6,547 bases of DNA from contig JABMMO010000040.1 in NCBI GenBank assembly GCA_013205455.1, forward strand, positions 1 to 6,547. Reading direction: 5' to 3'. Below, piece after piece: positions 1 to 6,192 of the stretch. The notes under the pieces were generated by a model, which was given only the letters and a program-made list of their open reading frames with translations, ran no database searches and had not been told where the DNA came from. The stretch comes from Actinomycetota bacterium. GTDB lineage: Bacteria; Actinomycetota; Actinomycetes; Nanopelagicales; Nanopelagicaceae. Positions within the stretch are counted from its first letter, which is position 1. The number at the start of each line of letters is the position of its first letter. The position numbers and the translations under genes were made by a program.

Positions 1-1060
1 AATTATTGGTGTTGGCAATTGCGCCAATTCGCTAATTCAAGGAGTTACCTATTATCAAAACGCCGCTATAGATAAAGAGATTCCGGGTTTAATGCACCCA
101 GTTCTTGGCGGATACCACATCAATTCCATTAAATTCATCGCAGCTTACGATGTTGATGCTAAAAAAGTTGGCTTAGACATTTCAGAAGCCATGTGGGCTA
201 GCGAAAATAACACCATCAAATTTGCAGACGTTGCAAAAACCGGCGTAATAGTGCAACGCGGCCACACTCTCGATGGCCTCGGTCGCTATTACCGCGAAAC
301 CATTGCAGAATCCGCTGCGGCCCCAGTAGATATCGTGGCTGATTTAAAAGCTAAGAAAATCGATGTATTAATCTGTTATCTGCCGGTGGGTTCTGAAACA
401 GCGGCAAAATTTTATGCTCAATCTGCAATTGATGCAGGTTGTGCGTTTGTTAACGCTTTGCCGGTATTCATCGCATCTGATCCAGAATGGGCTGCAAAAT
501 TCACAGCTGCTGGGCTACCAATTGTTGGTGACGATATTAAATCTCAAGTAGGCGCAACAATTACACACCGAATTTTGGCCAAGCTATTTCAAGATCGTGG
601 CGTTCATCTTGAGCGCACCTACCAATTAAACGTTGGCGGAAATATGGATTTCAAGAACATGCTAGAACGCGATCGTCTTGAATCAAAGAAAATTTCAAAG
701 ACGCAATCGGTAACTTCACAACTTGATTACGATATTGGCAAGAAGAATGTTCACATCGGACCTTCTGATTACATCCAATGGTTAGATGATCGTAAGTGGG
801 CTTATGTTCGCCTTGAAGGAAAAGCTTTTGGTGATGTTCCGCTAAACCTTGAATATAAATTGGAAGTATGGGATTCACCAAATTCTGCTGGCGTAATCAT
901 AGATGCGCTCCGTTGCGCAAAAATTGCGCTGGACCGAAAAATTGGTGGGCCGCTACTTTCGCCGTCGAGTTATTTTATGAAATCGCCACCGGAGCAATAT
1001 TCGGATGAGACTGCAAGAGTTAGAGTCGAGGAATTTATTGCTGGAACTATCGCAAGTTAG
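1..1060 (+). CDS. ino1: myo-inositol-1-phosphate synthase, actinobacterial type (5' end cut by window edge)
   Basis: This enzyme converts D-glucose 6-phosphate to 1D-myo-inositol 3-phosphate in the cytoplasm using tightly bound NAD+. In actinobacteria the product feeds phosphatidylinositol and, where present, mycothiol. The reading frame is open from base 2, giving 352 visible residues, so the internal ATG at base 92 is not the true start. The visible protein opens with the NAD-binding turn [14 protein letters not shown]. Further family landmarks, in visible numbering, are [13 protein letters not shown] (about 46-58), ASENNTIK (about 66-73), TLDGLG (about 89-94), [15 protein letters not shown] (about 176-190) and [15 protein letters not shown] (about 283-297), which includes a conserved active-site-region Lys. 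From memory, the M. tuberculosis enzyme is about 367 residues, so probably only 5 to 15 residues are missing. The family call is firm; only the start is unseen. The gene is convergent with the LuxR-type gene, and the 21 bases between the stops hold no strong terminator. Confidence 0.95.
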   Translation, partial: IIGVGNCANSLIQGVTYYQNAAIDKEIPGLMHPVLGGYHINSIKFIAAYDVDAKKVGLDISEAMWASENNTIKFADVAKTGVIVQRGHTLDGLGRYYRETIAESAAAPVDIVADLKAKKIDVLICYLPVGSETAAKFYAQSAIDAGCAFVNALPVFIASDPEWAAKFTAAGLPIVGDDIKSQVGATITHRILAKLFQDRGVHLERTYQLNVGGNMDFKNMLERDRLESKKISKTQSVTSQLDYDIGKKNVHIGPSDYIQWLDDRKWAYVRLEGKAFGDVPLNLEYKLEVWDSPNSAGVIIDALRCAKIALDRKIGGPLLSPSSYFMKSPPEQYSDETARVRVEEFIAGTIAS

Positions 1061-1081
1061 TTGTTAAGAAATTAGTGGGAC

Positions 1082-1393
1082 CTAATGACGGGAACAGACT
1101 TGTTCACCGCTCGGGCCAAGAACCATATGTCTACAAGCGACATTTAATTTATCAAAAGCTTTATCGCCAAAGTGCGCACGGTATGCAAGTGCAATTAACA
1201 CTCGGATATTAATATTTGGTGCAGATTTAACGTCAAGTGCTTTTGACATTCGTGAAACTGTATTTTCTACAACCTTTTCAGTATGTGCGGTTTCTATAGC
1301 TATCGCAAAATTTGATAAACCGTCACACAGTAAACCCGCGACCAGGTGCTCGAACGGGGTCAGTTCTCTGGTTAATATTGTCATGTGTTCCAT
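1082..1393 (-). CDS. small single-domain LuxR/GerE-type helix-turn-helix protein
   Basis: This is a predicted cytoplasmic DNA-binding transcription regulator of 103 residues. Residues about 11-55 match the LuxR/GerE HTH pattern: LTPFE, then LLCDGLSNFAIA, then the recognition-helix region TEKVVENTVSRMSKAL. A segment INIRVLIALAYRAHFGD (about 61-77) follows. No receiver or ligand-binding domain precedes the HTH, so it is either a stand-alone effector or takes its signal through its tail. That tail carries a C-x-H-x10-C-x2-H arrangement (C87, H89, C100, H103) ending at the last residue. A longer frame opens at a GTG at 1450, but I prefer the ATG at 1393 because GGAGAG sits five bases upstream and the HTH begins soon after; the GTG has no clear ribosome binding site. 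The gene is divergent from the isomerase/dehydrogenase operon, a common position for a local regulator. Target and signal are unknown. Confidence 0.8.
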   Translation of the reverse strand: MEHMTILTRELTPFEHLVAGLLCDGLSNFAIAIETAHTEKVVENTVSRMSKALDVKSAPNINIRVLIALAYRAHFGDKAFDKLNVACRHMVLGPSGEQVCSRH

Positions 1394-1398
1394 GGTGG

Positions 1399-1404
1399 CT
1401 CTCC
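1399..1404 (-). promoter_or_regulatory. ribosome binding site that fixes the LuxR-type start
   Basis: On the minus strand GGAGAG is followed by CCACC and then the ATG at 1393. It is the only good Shine-Dalgarno match near the candidate starts. The upstream GTG (1450) and ATG (1417) are preceded by AT-rich sequence without a purine box, so this site favours the 103-residue protein. Confidence 0.65.
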
Positions 1405-1458
1405 ATTGCTCATTCATGAAATTATTATCTTTATTATGTCGTGAAATCACGTTCTTTT

Positions 1459-1488
1459 GTTATATCGACTCTATATTTGAGTTCGCAA
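1459..1488 (-). promoter_or_regulatory. predicted promoter of the LuxR-type gene
   Basis: Read on the minus strand, a -35-like TTGCGA (1488-1483, four of six consensus bases) and a -10-like TATAAC (1464-1459, five of six) are separated by 18 bases. Transcription would begin near 1452, giving a leader of about 58 bases before the ATG at 1393. The spacer contains the -35 box of the opposing promoter, so the two promoters overlap. This is prediction from consensus only. Confidence 0.4.
1468..1482. repeat. imperfect inverted repeat, candidate operator
   Basis: ACTC and GAGT flank a seven-base AT-rich centre, TATATTT. The outer bases (CG before the left arm, TCG after the right arm) extend the symmetry imperfectly. 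The element lies inside the spacer of the predicted LuxR-type promoter and covers the -35 box of the opposing promoter. Its position suits an operator for both genes, but short AT-rich dyads also arise by chance. Confidence 0.3.
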
Positions 1489-1504
1489 GGGCTTGCATTA
1501 TGAT
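1477..1504 (+). promoter_or_regulatory. predicted promoter of the isomerase/dehydrogenase operon, leaderless geometry
   Basis: A -35 box TTGAGT (1477-1482, four of six consensus bases) and a -10 box TATGAT (1499-1504, five of six) are separated by 16 bases. After the -10 box come six bases (GCGCGC) and then the ATG at 1511-1513, so the expected transcription start falls on the A of the start codon. No Shine-Dalgarno box could fit on such a transcript. Leaderless mRNAs are well established in actinobacteria. Confidence 0.6.
1485..1496. repeat. perfect short inverted repeat in the divergent promoter region
   Basis: GCAAG and CTTGC form a perfect five-base dyad with a GG centre. It lies between the -35 and -10 boxes of the plus-strand promoter and touches the -35 box of the minus-strand promoter. 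It is too short and stem-poor to be a terminator here. A protein-binding half-site pair is possible but unproven. Confidence 0.3.
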
Positions 1505-1510
1505 GCGCGC

Positions 1511-2260
1511 ATGAATGAAATCTTGAAATCTGTTTCTAATGGAGTGCTAACACTCACTTTTAATCGCCCAGAAAAGCAAAATGCAATAACTCGAACAATG
1601 TATACGGCGTTAGCAGATGCGGTTAATGAAGCAGCTGGGGATTTCAGTATCCGAGTTTTAATCTTTTCGGCTCAAGGTAAACATTTTACCGCCGGCAACG
1701 ACATCGGAGATTTCTTTAACGATCCACCGCTAGAAGAGAACTCACCGGTGATGCAATTTTTATCGGCAGTTCACAATTTCCCAAAACCGATTATTGCTTC
1801 GGTTCACGGTAATGCTGTGGGGATCGGAACTACGCTTTTACTTCACTGCGATTTAGTTGTATCCGCGCCAGATACGAATTTTTCCATGCCTTTTGTAACT
1901 CTTGGTTTAGTACCAGAGTTCGGCTCTAGTTATCTATTTCCAAAACTTGTCGGGCATCAACGCGCATCAAAAGTATTCTTACTCGGCGAGCCATTTGATG
2001 CAAAATTCGCGCTAGAGGTTGGTCTAGTAGCCGAAATTTCGGAAACCCCGGATTTAGTTGCAGCAGAATATGCAACTGCAATTGCGGACCAGCCACCTAG
2101 CGCAGTAATTCAAACGAAGGCGCTATTGAAGAGCGGACACCATGATGCGGTTACTGCTGTGATGCGTGCTGAAGGCGAACTTTTTAAATTGGCTTTGCAA
2201 TCGGATGAGGCCCAAGCCGCCTTTATGAAATTCTTAGCGAATAAAACAACGAAAAAATAA
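1511..2260 (+). CDS. crotonase-superfamily enoyl-CoA isomerase (ECI2-like), often annotated enoyl-CoA hydratase/isomerase
   Basis: This 249-residue protein has the crotonase fold and acts on CoA thioesters in the cytoplasm. Oxyanion-hole segments are FTAGNDI (59-65) and HGNAVGIG (99-106). The two hydratase glutamates of classical enoyl-CoA hydratase are absent: by motif alignment their places hold T108 and F128. A Glu is instead present at E136 in LGLVPEFGSS (131-140), the position of the single catalytic base in delta3,delta2-enoyl-CoA isomerases. The GND motif and the SSYLFPKLVG run also recall eukaryotic ECI2. I therefore infer double-bond isomerisation, as in unsaturated fatty-acid beta-oxidation, rather than hydration; substrate chain length is unknown. 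A frame extension to a TTG at 1493 exists, but the ATG at 1511 fits the family N-terminus and the predicted leaderless promoter. The dehydrogenase follows after eight bases, so the two are probably co-transcribed. Confidence 0.85.
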   Translation: MNEILKSVSNGVLTLTFNRPEKQNAITRTMYTALADAVNEAAGDFSIRVLIFSAQGKHFTAGNDIGDFFNDPPLEENSPVMQFLSAVHNFPKPIIASVHGNAVGIGTTLLLHCDLVVSAPDTNFSMPFVTLGLVPEFGSSYLFPKLVGHQRASKVFLLGEPFDAKFALEVGLVAEISETPDLVAAEYATAIADQPPSAVIQTKALLKSGHHDAVTAVMRAEGELFKLALQSDEAQAAFMKFLANKTTKK

Positions 2261-2265
2261 GGAGA
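2259..2265 (+). promoter_or_regulatory. ribosome binding site of the SDR gene
   Basis: AAGGAGA overlaps the isomerase stop codon (TAA at 2258-2260) and ends three bases before the ATG at 2269. It supports translation of the second gene from a shared mRNA, and contrasts with the first gene, which appears to lack a leader. Confidence 0.7.
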
Positions 2266-2268
2266 AAT

Positions 2269-3099
2269 ATGTCACTGGCCGGCAAAAGAATCTTTATCAC
2301 TGGGGGATCGCGCGGAATCGGATTGGCAATCGCGCTACGAGCAGCGCAAGATGGCGCCTCGATTGCAATTGCGGCTAAGACCGCCGAACCAAATCCGAAA
2401 TTACCCGGAACTATTTACTCTGCAGCGAAAGAGATTGAGGCAGCTGGTGGCAAAGCCTTGCCCATCCAATGCGATTTACGCGATGAGGAGCAAATTGCCG
2501 CAGCAGTTGCGGCAGCTGCAGCACAATTTGGCGGCCTAGATATATTGATTAATAACGCTAGCGCAATAAATTTAACCAAAACTGAAGTCACACCTGCCAA
2601 GCGCTTTGATTTGATGTTTGATGTAAATGTTCGAGGCACGTTTCTAACTTCACAAGCAGTGATCCCACATCTTAGAAAGAGCGCTGCCGAAGGTGGAAAT
2701 TCCCATATATTAAATTTATCGCCGCCATTATCGATGCGGCCAATCTGGTTTAAAAATCATGTTGCCTACACGATGGCAAAATACGGAATGAGTATGTGCG
2801 TTCTTGGAATGTCGGAAGAATTTAAGCGCGACAAGATTGCCGTGAATGCGCTTTGGCCTCGTACTGCAATTGATACTGCAGCGCTGCAAATGATTCCTGG
2901 CGTCGATGTGAATGCTTGTCGCAAACCGGAGATTCTCTCCGACTCTGCCTACATTATTCTCAATCGACCAGCGACTGAATGCACCGGGAATTTCTTTGTT
3001 GACGATGAAGTGTTGGCTTCCGAAGGAATTACCGATTTAGATAAGTATGCAGTCGTACCTGGTACTAAAGATTTCTTGCTCGATTTCTTTCTAGATTAA
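2269..3099 (+). CDS. short-chain dehydrogenase/reductase of the HSDL2-like type
   Basis: This 276-residue NAD(P)-dependent oxidoreductase is complete and of classical SDR architecture. The dinucleotide-binding motif TGGSRGIG is at 11-18, NNAS at 95-98 and the structural N120 in DVNVRG. The catalytic set is S151 in LSPPL, Y167 and K171 in YTMAK. The stretch around the active site and the C-terminal half (YTMAKYGMSM, AVNALWPRTAI, ATECTGNFF, then DDEVLASEGI and a final DFFLD) closely recall human HSDL2, a peroxisomal SDR linked to lipid metabolism. The bacterial protein stops where HSDL2 continues into a sterol-carrier-protein domain. The substrate is not settled, but an operon with an enoyl-CoA isomerase points to an acyl or lipid-derived carbonyl or alcohol. 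An Ala-rich run (77-85, AAAVAAAAA) lies in a predicted helix before NNAS. The gene ends two bases from the opposing permease gene. Confidence 0.9.
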   Translation: MSLAGKRIFITGGSRGIGLAIALRAAQDGASIAIAAKTAEPNPKLPGTIYSAAKEIEAAGGKALPIQCDLRDEEQIAAAVAAAAAQFGGLDILINNASAINLTKTEVTPAKRFDLMFDVNVRGTFLTSQAVIPHLRKSAAEGGNSHILNLSPPLSMRPIWFKNHVAYTMAKYGMSMCVLGMSEEFKRDKIAVNALWPRTAIDTAALQMIPGVDVNACRKPEILSDSAYIILNRPATECTGNFFVDDEVLASEGITDLDKYAVVPGTKDFLLDFFLD

Positions 3100-3101
3100 A
3101 A

Positions 3102-4259
3102 CTACTCCACCAATTTAATACTGTAGTGCTGGTGTTCAGTTTCGGCTAAACCTGAAGAGTATCTACTTTCATATTTGCCGTAGCGCCATACAACAACTGA
3201 GAAGAGCCAAGCTAATACGAAACTGCCGACGATAAAGTAGCCAACCTTACTCAAATCAATTGAAGCAAAATAAGTAAATGGCTGGTAATTATCAATACTT
3301 GTTTTATCAGCTAATACTGAAGTTAATTGGATGGTACCTATTACTAACGCCACAAATATTGAAAGTGAAGTTGTAGTTAAGTTGTAGTAAATCTTCCGAA
3401 GTGGTGAAGTAAATGCCCAAGAATATGCTTTTGTCATAAAGATTCCATCGAGTGAATCCATCAAAGACATACCGGCAGCGAAAATCAAAGGTAGTGCAAT
3501 TATCGCTAACGGTGGCAGTGTGCCACCAACAGTTCCCACGGCGGCAGTTGCGGAGAGCGCGAGTAGAGCAACCTCAGTTGCGGTATCAAATCCAAGTCCA
3601 AAGAGAACGCCAATTGGATATAGCTGCCAGGAATGATCAAAACCTTTTTTGAATTTTCCACGGAAAATTCGGCGCATCAAGCCGCGATCATTTAATAACT
3701 CTTCTAGATGCTCATGGGAGAACTTGCCGCTCTTTGCTTGTTTCCATACTTTGATTACACCAATCAAGATCACTAGATTCAAAATTCCAATTAAATAGAG
3801 AAAGAAGCCAGAAACCGAAGCTCCGATAATTCCGCCAGTTTCGGCGAAATTTTCCTGAAATTTTGCTGCTTGTTTCGCTGCGATTGCGACTGCAATTGAA
3901 AGTGCAAGCACAATTGTTGAGTGGCCCAATGAAAAGAAAAGTCCAACACCAAGTGGTTTCTTTCCTTTTGCTAACATCAACCTAGTTGTGTCATCGATAG
4001 CTGCTATGTGGTCTGCATCAAAAGCGTGACGTAACCCGAAGGAATAAGCGAGCGCACCAGCACCCGCATAAATCAGCGCACCTTTACCATCGACAATTGA
4101 ATTGTATTTAGGATTTGAGTTGTAATAGATAAATAGACCCCAACCCAAAATATGAAGCAAAAGGACGGTTCCCATGGTTCCAACGAGAGCTGGGATTTCA
4201 TGGCGCTCAAAGCGCAGATGTGCTCGTAGTGAGCGCTTTTCGGCTGCTTTGGTCTGCAT
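3102..4259 (-). CDS. NiCoT-family nickel/cobalt permease (HoxN/NixA type)
   Basis: This 385-residue integral membrane protein is predicted to import Ni2+ and/or Co2+ across the cytoplasmic membrane. The family signature RHAFDADHI is at 77-85, with the metal-binding H78, D81, D83 and H84 in a transmembrane helix. FSLGHSTIV (109-117), LGFDTATEV (222-230) and GMSLMDSLDG (263-272) follow; the last matches the usual GMxxxDTxDG with Ser in place of Thr. About eight hydrophobic segments are visible, roughly 23-45, 61-80, 102-128, 145-171, 212-235, 252-275, 296-315 and 338-358. A charged loop at 172-210 includes H182, H184 and H209. An in-frame TAA four codons upstream fixes the ATG as the first start. 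The bases before it (CCTCCACCT) contain no Shine-Dalgarno box. The sequence alone does not decide nickel versus cobalt. It lies 73 bases downstream of the ABC genes on the same strand, so it may be read through from them or have its own promoter. Confidence 0.92.
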   Translation of the reverse strand: MQTKAAEKRSLRAHLRFERHEIPALVGTMGTVLLLHILGWGLFIYYNSNPKYNSIVDGKGALIYAGAGALAYSFGLRHAFDADHIAAIDDTTRLMLAKGKKPLGVGLFFSLGHSTIVLALSIAVAIAAKQAAKFQENFAETGGIIGASVSGFFLYLIGILNLVILIGVIKVWKQAKSGKFSHEHLEELLNDRGLMRRIFRGKFKKGFDHSWQLYPIGVLFGLGFDTATEVALLALSATAAVGTVGGTLPPLAIIALPLIFAAGMSLMDSLDGIFMTKAYSWAFTSPLRKIYYNLTTTSLSIFVALVIGTIQLTSVLADKTSIDNYQPFTYFASIDLSKVGYFIVGSFVLAWLFSVVVWRYGKYESRYSSGLAETEHQHYSIKLVE

Positions 4260-4265
4260 AGGTGG

Positions 4266-4271
4266 AGGTTA
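4266..4271 (-). promoter_or_regulatory. possible -10 box for leaderless permease transcription
   Basis: On the minus strand TAACCT is followed by six bases (CCACCT) and the permease ATG. The spacing is the same as in the isomerase promoter, and the box fits the loose TAnnnT actinobacterial pattern. No convincing -35 box lies 16-18 bases upstream. The absence of any Shine-Dalgarno box at this gene is the main argument for it. Confidence 0.25.
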
Positions 4272-4332
4272 TTGCAAATCATTCGCATCTGCATCTTGAA
4301 AACTGTGGGATTAGGTCTCGTTACCGTTAAAT

Positions 4333-6192
4333 TTAACTCTCATCACGCCAAGATCGCCAAAGTTTTGCATATGCGCCATCAGCTTTCATCAAATTATCGT
4401 GCGATCCCCATTCGGTAATTTTGCCTTCTTCAATAACCGCAATCAGATCTGCATCATGAGCGCTTTGTAAGCGATGTGCAATGGCAATAACGGTTCGGCC
4501 CGAAAGTACTGCACCAAGTGAGGCTTCTAAATGTTTAGCAGCTTTTTGATCCAATAGGGAAGTTGCTTCATCCAAAATTAATGTGTGCGGATCAGCTAGC
4601 ACTAATCGCGCTAGCGCTAATTGCTGTGCTTGCGCCGGTAACAATCGATGGCCACCTGTACCTAAAACTGTGGCTAATTCCTCCGGTAAATTTTTCGCCC
4701 ATTCGCTGGCATCAACTGCGGCTAATGCGCGCCATACTTCATCATCGGTTGCATCCGGCCGCGCTAGCGTTACGTTTTCTTTTAACGTGCCCACAAATAC
4801 ATGGTGTTCTTGGGTTACTAAAGCCACTTCGGTACGGGCTTGTTCGACTGGTAGATAACCGATCTCAGCGCCACCGACTGTTATTTTTCCGCGGTTAGGC
4901 GGCTGTACGCCCGCTAATAACCGACCCAACGTTGATTTACCAGCACCCGATGGCCCAACAATTGCTAACTTCGTACCAGGTGAAACTAAGAAAGAAAGAT
5001 TTTTTAAAACATCGCGACCTTCACGATAACCGTATGTGACATTTTCGCCGGAAATTTCTTCGCCATCTGGGGAAGCGTTTCGAATTTCCCGTTCTTCAAT
5101 TTCATAAATACCAAGAAGTCGAGAGAGTGAAGCTTTTCCAGTTTGTAATTCGTCGATCCACCAGAGCATTCGCTCTATTGGGTTGGCCAACATTTGGGCG
5201 TATAACAGCCCCGAAGTTATTAGCGCTATCGATATTTTATTATCATGATAAAGGTAGGAACCCATTAATAAAACAGCGCTAACTGGAATTATGTAATTAG
5301 TCTCCACGAGCGGGAACCATCTAGTGCGCAGGCGTAATGTATAACGCTCCCATTGCAACCAACGAGAAATTGTGGCGTGAGTGCGCAAACTTCGCTCTTC
5401 ACCTAATCGAAGCGCATCTATCGTGCGACCTGATTCGGCCGTTTCAATCAACACCGAATTCACAATCGCATAAGAAGAAGATTCAACGCGGTAGGCCTGT
5501 GGTGATCGTCTCAGATACCAACGGGTTCCGGCGAAAAGAAATGGGATTCCAATAAATATTGCCGCAAAAAAGATGGGCGCTGTAAATGCGATTGCAACTG
5601 ATATTCCAAGAATCTGTACTAAGCAGATCGTGATAATTGGAACAGCGTCTCGGACTGCCCAAGTTACTTTATCAATATCGGTTGTAGTTCTAGTAAGAAG
5701 TTCACCAGAGCCAGCCCGTTCGACAACATTTGGGGGTAGCTGGACTGCTCGTTCGATAAATCTTTCGCGCAGGGATGAGAGTACAAATTCACCAAGTATT
5801 GAAGCTCGCACTTTAGTTAGATAGACAAGTAGTGTTTGCACAACTAAAGCTGAAATCACGATTATTATGGTTTTCGATAACACAACATTTTGCGGATCAG
5901 TTTTCAAGCGCTCCAACAAATTCCCAAATGCTCGTGGTGGTATTAGCGCGGCAATGGTGGTGAATAATTGAAAAATCGCCACCCAAATAAAACCATTTTT
6001 GTTGGCCAATAAAAGTGACCACATCTCCTTATTTACAGTTTTCTCGGTTGCGATCGGCAATCGATTTGCAGCGCGTTCCAACCCAAAACCTTTTTCGATT
6101 CGTGCGGCATCTTCTGGTGGAGCCGGATATGCACTTGCTGGCAACCGTTTCTCATCGACTGGTTTTGGGTATTTATGCTTAAAGAACTTCAT
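4333..6192 (-). CDS. ABC exporter half-transporter, subunit with intact Walker B and degenerate signature
   Basis: This 619-residue protein has a fused membrane domain and nucleotide-binding domain. A Pro-rich cytoplasmic N-terminus (1-60) precedes six hydrophobic segments, roughly 65-85, 107-126, 182-203, 206-222, 298-316 and 320-340. The ATPase domain carries Walker A GPSGAGKST (413-421), Q-loop Q461, Walker B LILDE (538-542) with catalytic E542, and switch H573 in IAHRL. Its signature is LLPAQ (517-521) instead of LSGGQ. This combination is known from heterodimeric exporters in which one ATP site is inactive, and the partner encoded just upstream has the complementary changes. The start ATG overlaps the upstream stop as ATGA, so translation is probably coupled. 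These transporters move lipids, peptides or drugs outward, but nothing here identifies the cargo. Annotation as a multidrug exporter would be by family only. Confidence 0.93.
   Translation of the reverse strand: MKFFKHKYPKPVDEKRLPASAYPAPPEDAARIEKGFGLERAANRLPIATEKTVNKEMWSLLLANKNGFIWVAIFQLFTTIAALIPPRAFGNLLERLKTDPQNVVLSKTIIIVISALVVQTLLVYLTKVRASILGEFVLSSLRERFIERAVQLPPNVVERAGSGELLTRTTTDIDKVTWAVRDAVPIITICLVQILGISVAIAFTAPIFFAAIFIGIPFLFAGTRWYLRRSPQAYRVESSSYAIVNSVLIETAESGRTIDALRLGEERSLRTHATISRWLQWERYTLRLRTRWFPLVETNYIIPVSAVLLMGSYLYHDNKISIALITSGLLYAQMLANPIERMLWWIDELQTGKASLSRLLGIYEIEEREIRNASPDGEEISGENVTYGYREGRDVLKNLSFLVSPGTKLAIVGPSGAGKSTLGRLLAGVQPPNRGKITVGGAEIGYLPVEQARTEVALVTQEHHVFVGTLKENVTLARPDATDDEVWRALAAVDASEWAKNLPEELATVLGTGGHRLLPAQAQQLALARLVLADPHTLILDEATSLLDQKAAKHLEASLGAVLSGRTVIAIAHRLQSAHDADLIAVIEEGKITEWGSHDNLMKADGAYAKLWRSWRDES
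6189..6192 (-). other. ATGA stop/start overlap between the two ABC genes
   Basis: The TGA of the upstream ABC gene (6191-6189) shares bases with the ATG of the downstream one (6192-6190). Such four-base overlaps usually mean translational coupling, which fits two subunits needed in equal amounts. Confidence 0.9.

Noticed and set aside
1071..1086. ATTAG and CTAAT dyad between the convergent stops of ino1 and the LuxR-type gene, as a possible bidirectional terminator
   Set aside because: Only five base pairs, AT-rich, no T-run on either side, and one arm overlaps the LuxR-type stop codon. Too weak to call.
1415..1450. N-terminal extension of the LuxR-type protein to the GTG at 1450 or ATG at 1417
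   Set aside because: No ribosome binding site near either start; the extension is polar, unlike the family, and would overlap the likely leader region.
2490..2530. GCA/GCG-rich run in the dehydrogenase gene
   Set aside because: It encodes an Ala-rich helix segment in frame and uses mixed Ala codons, so it is low-complexity coding sequence rather than a functional repeat.
4299..4332. Possible riboswitch or terminator between the ABC gene and the permease
   Set aside because: Only a three-base GGT/ACC pairing is visible; no cobalamin-box-like sequence and no stem followed by a T-run.
4590..4635. Repeated GCTAGC(A/G)CTAAT-like words
   Set aside because: They lie inside the ABC gene and are explained by the Leu-Ala-rich peptide around LALARLVLADP after the signature; not a DNA repeat element.
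4563..4898. Long plus-strand open frames opposite the ABC gene (also near 5337-5824 and 5999-6232)
   Set aside because: They are antisense to a clear ABC transporter, have no domain-like pattern and no good ribosome binding sites; shadows of the real gene.
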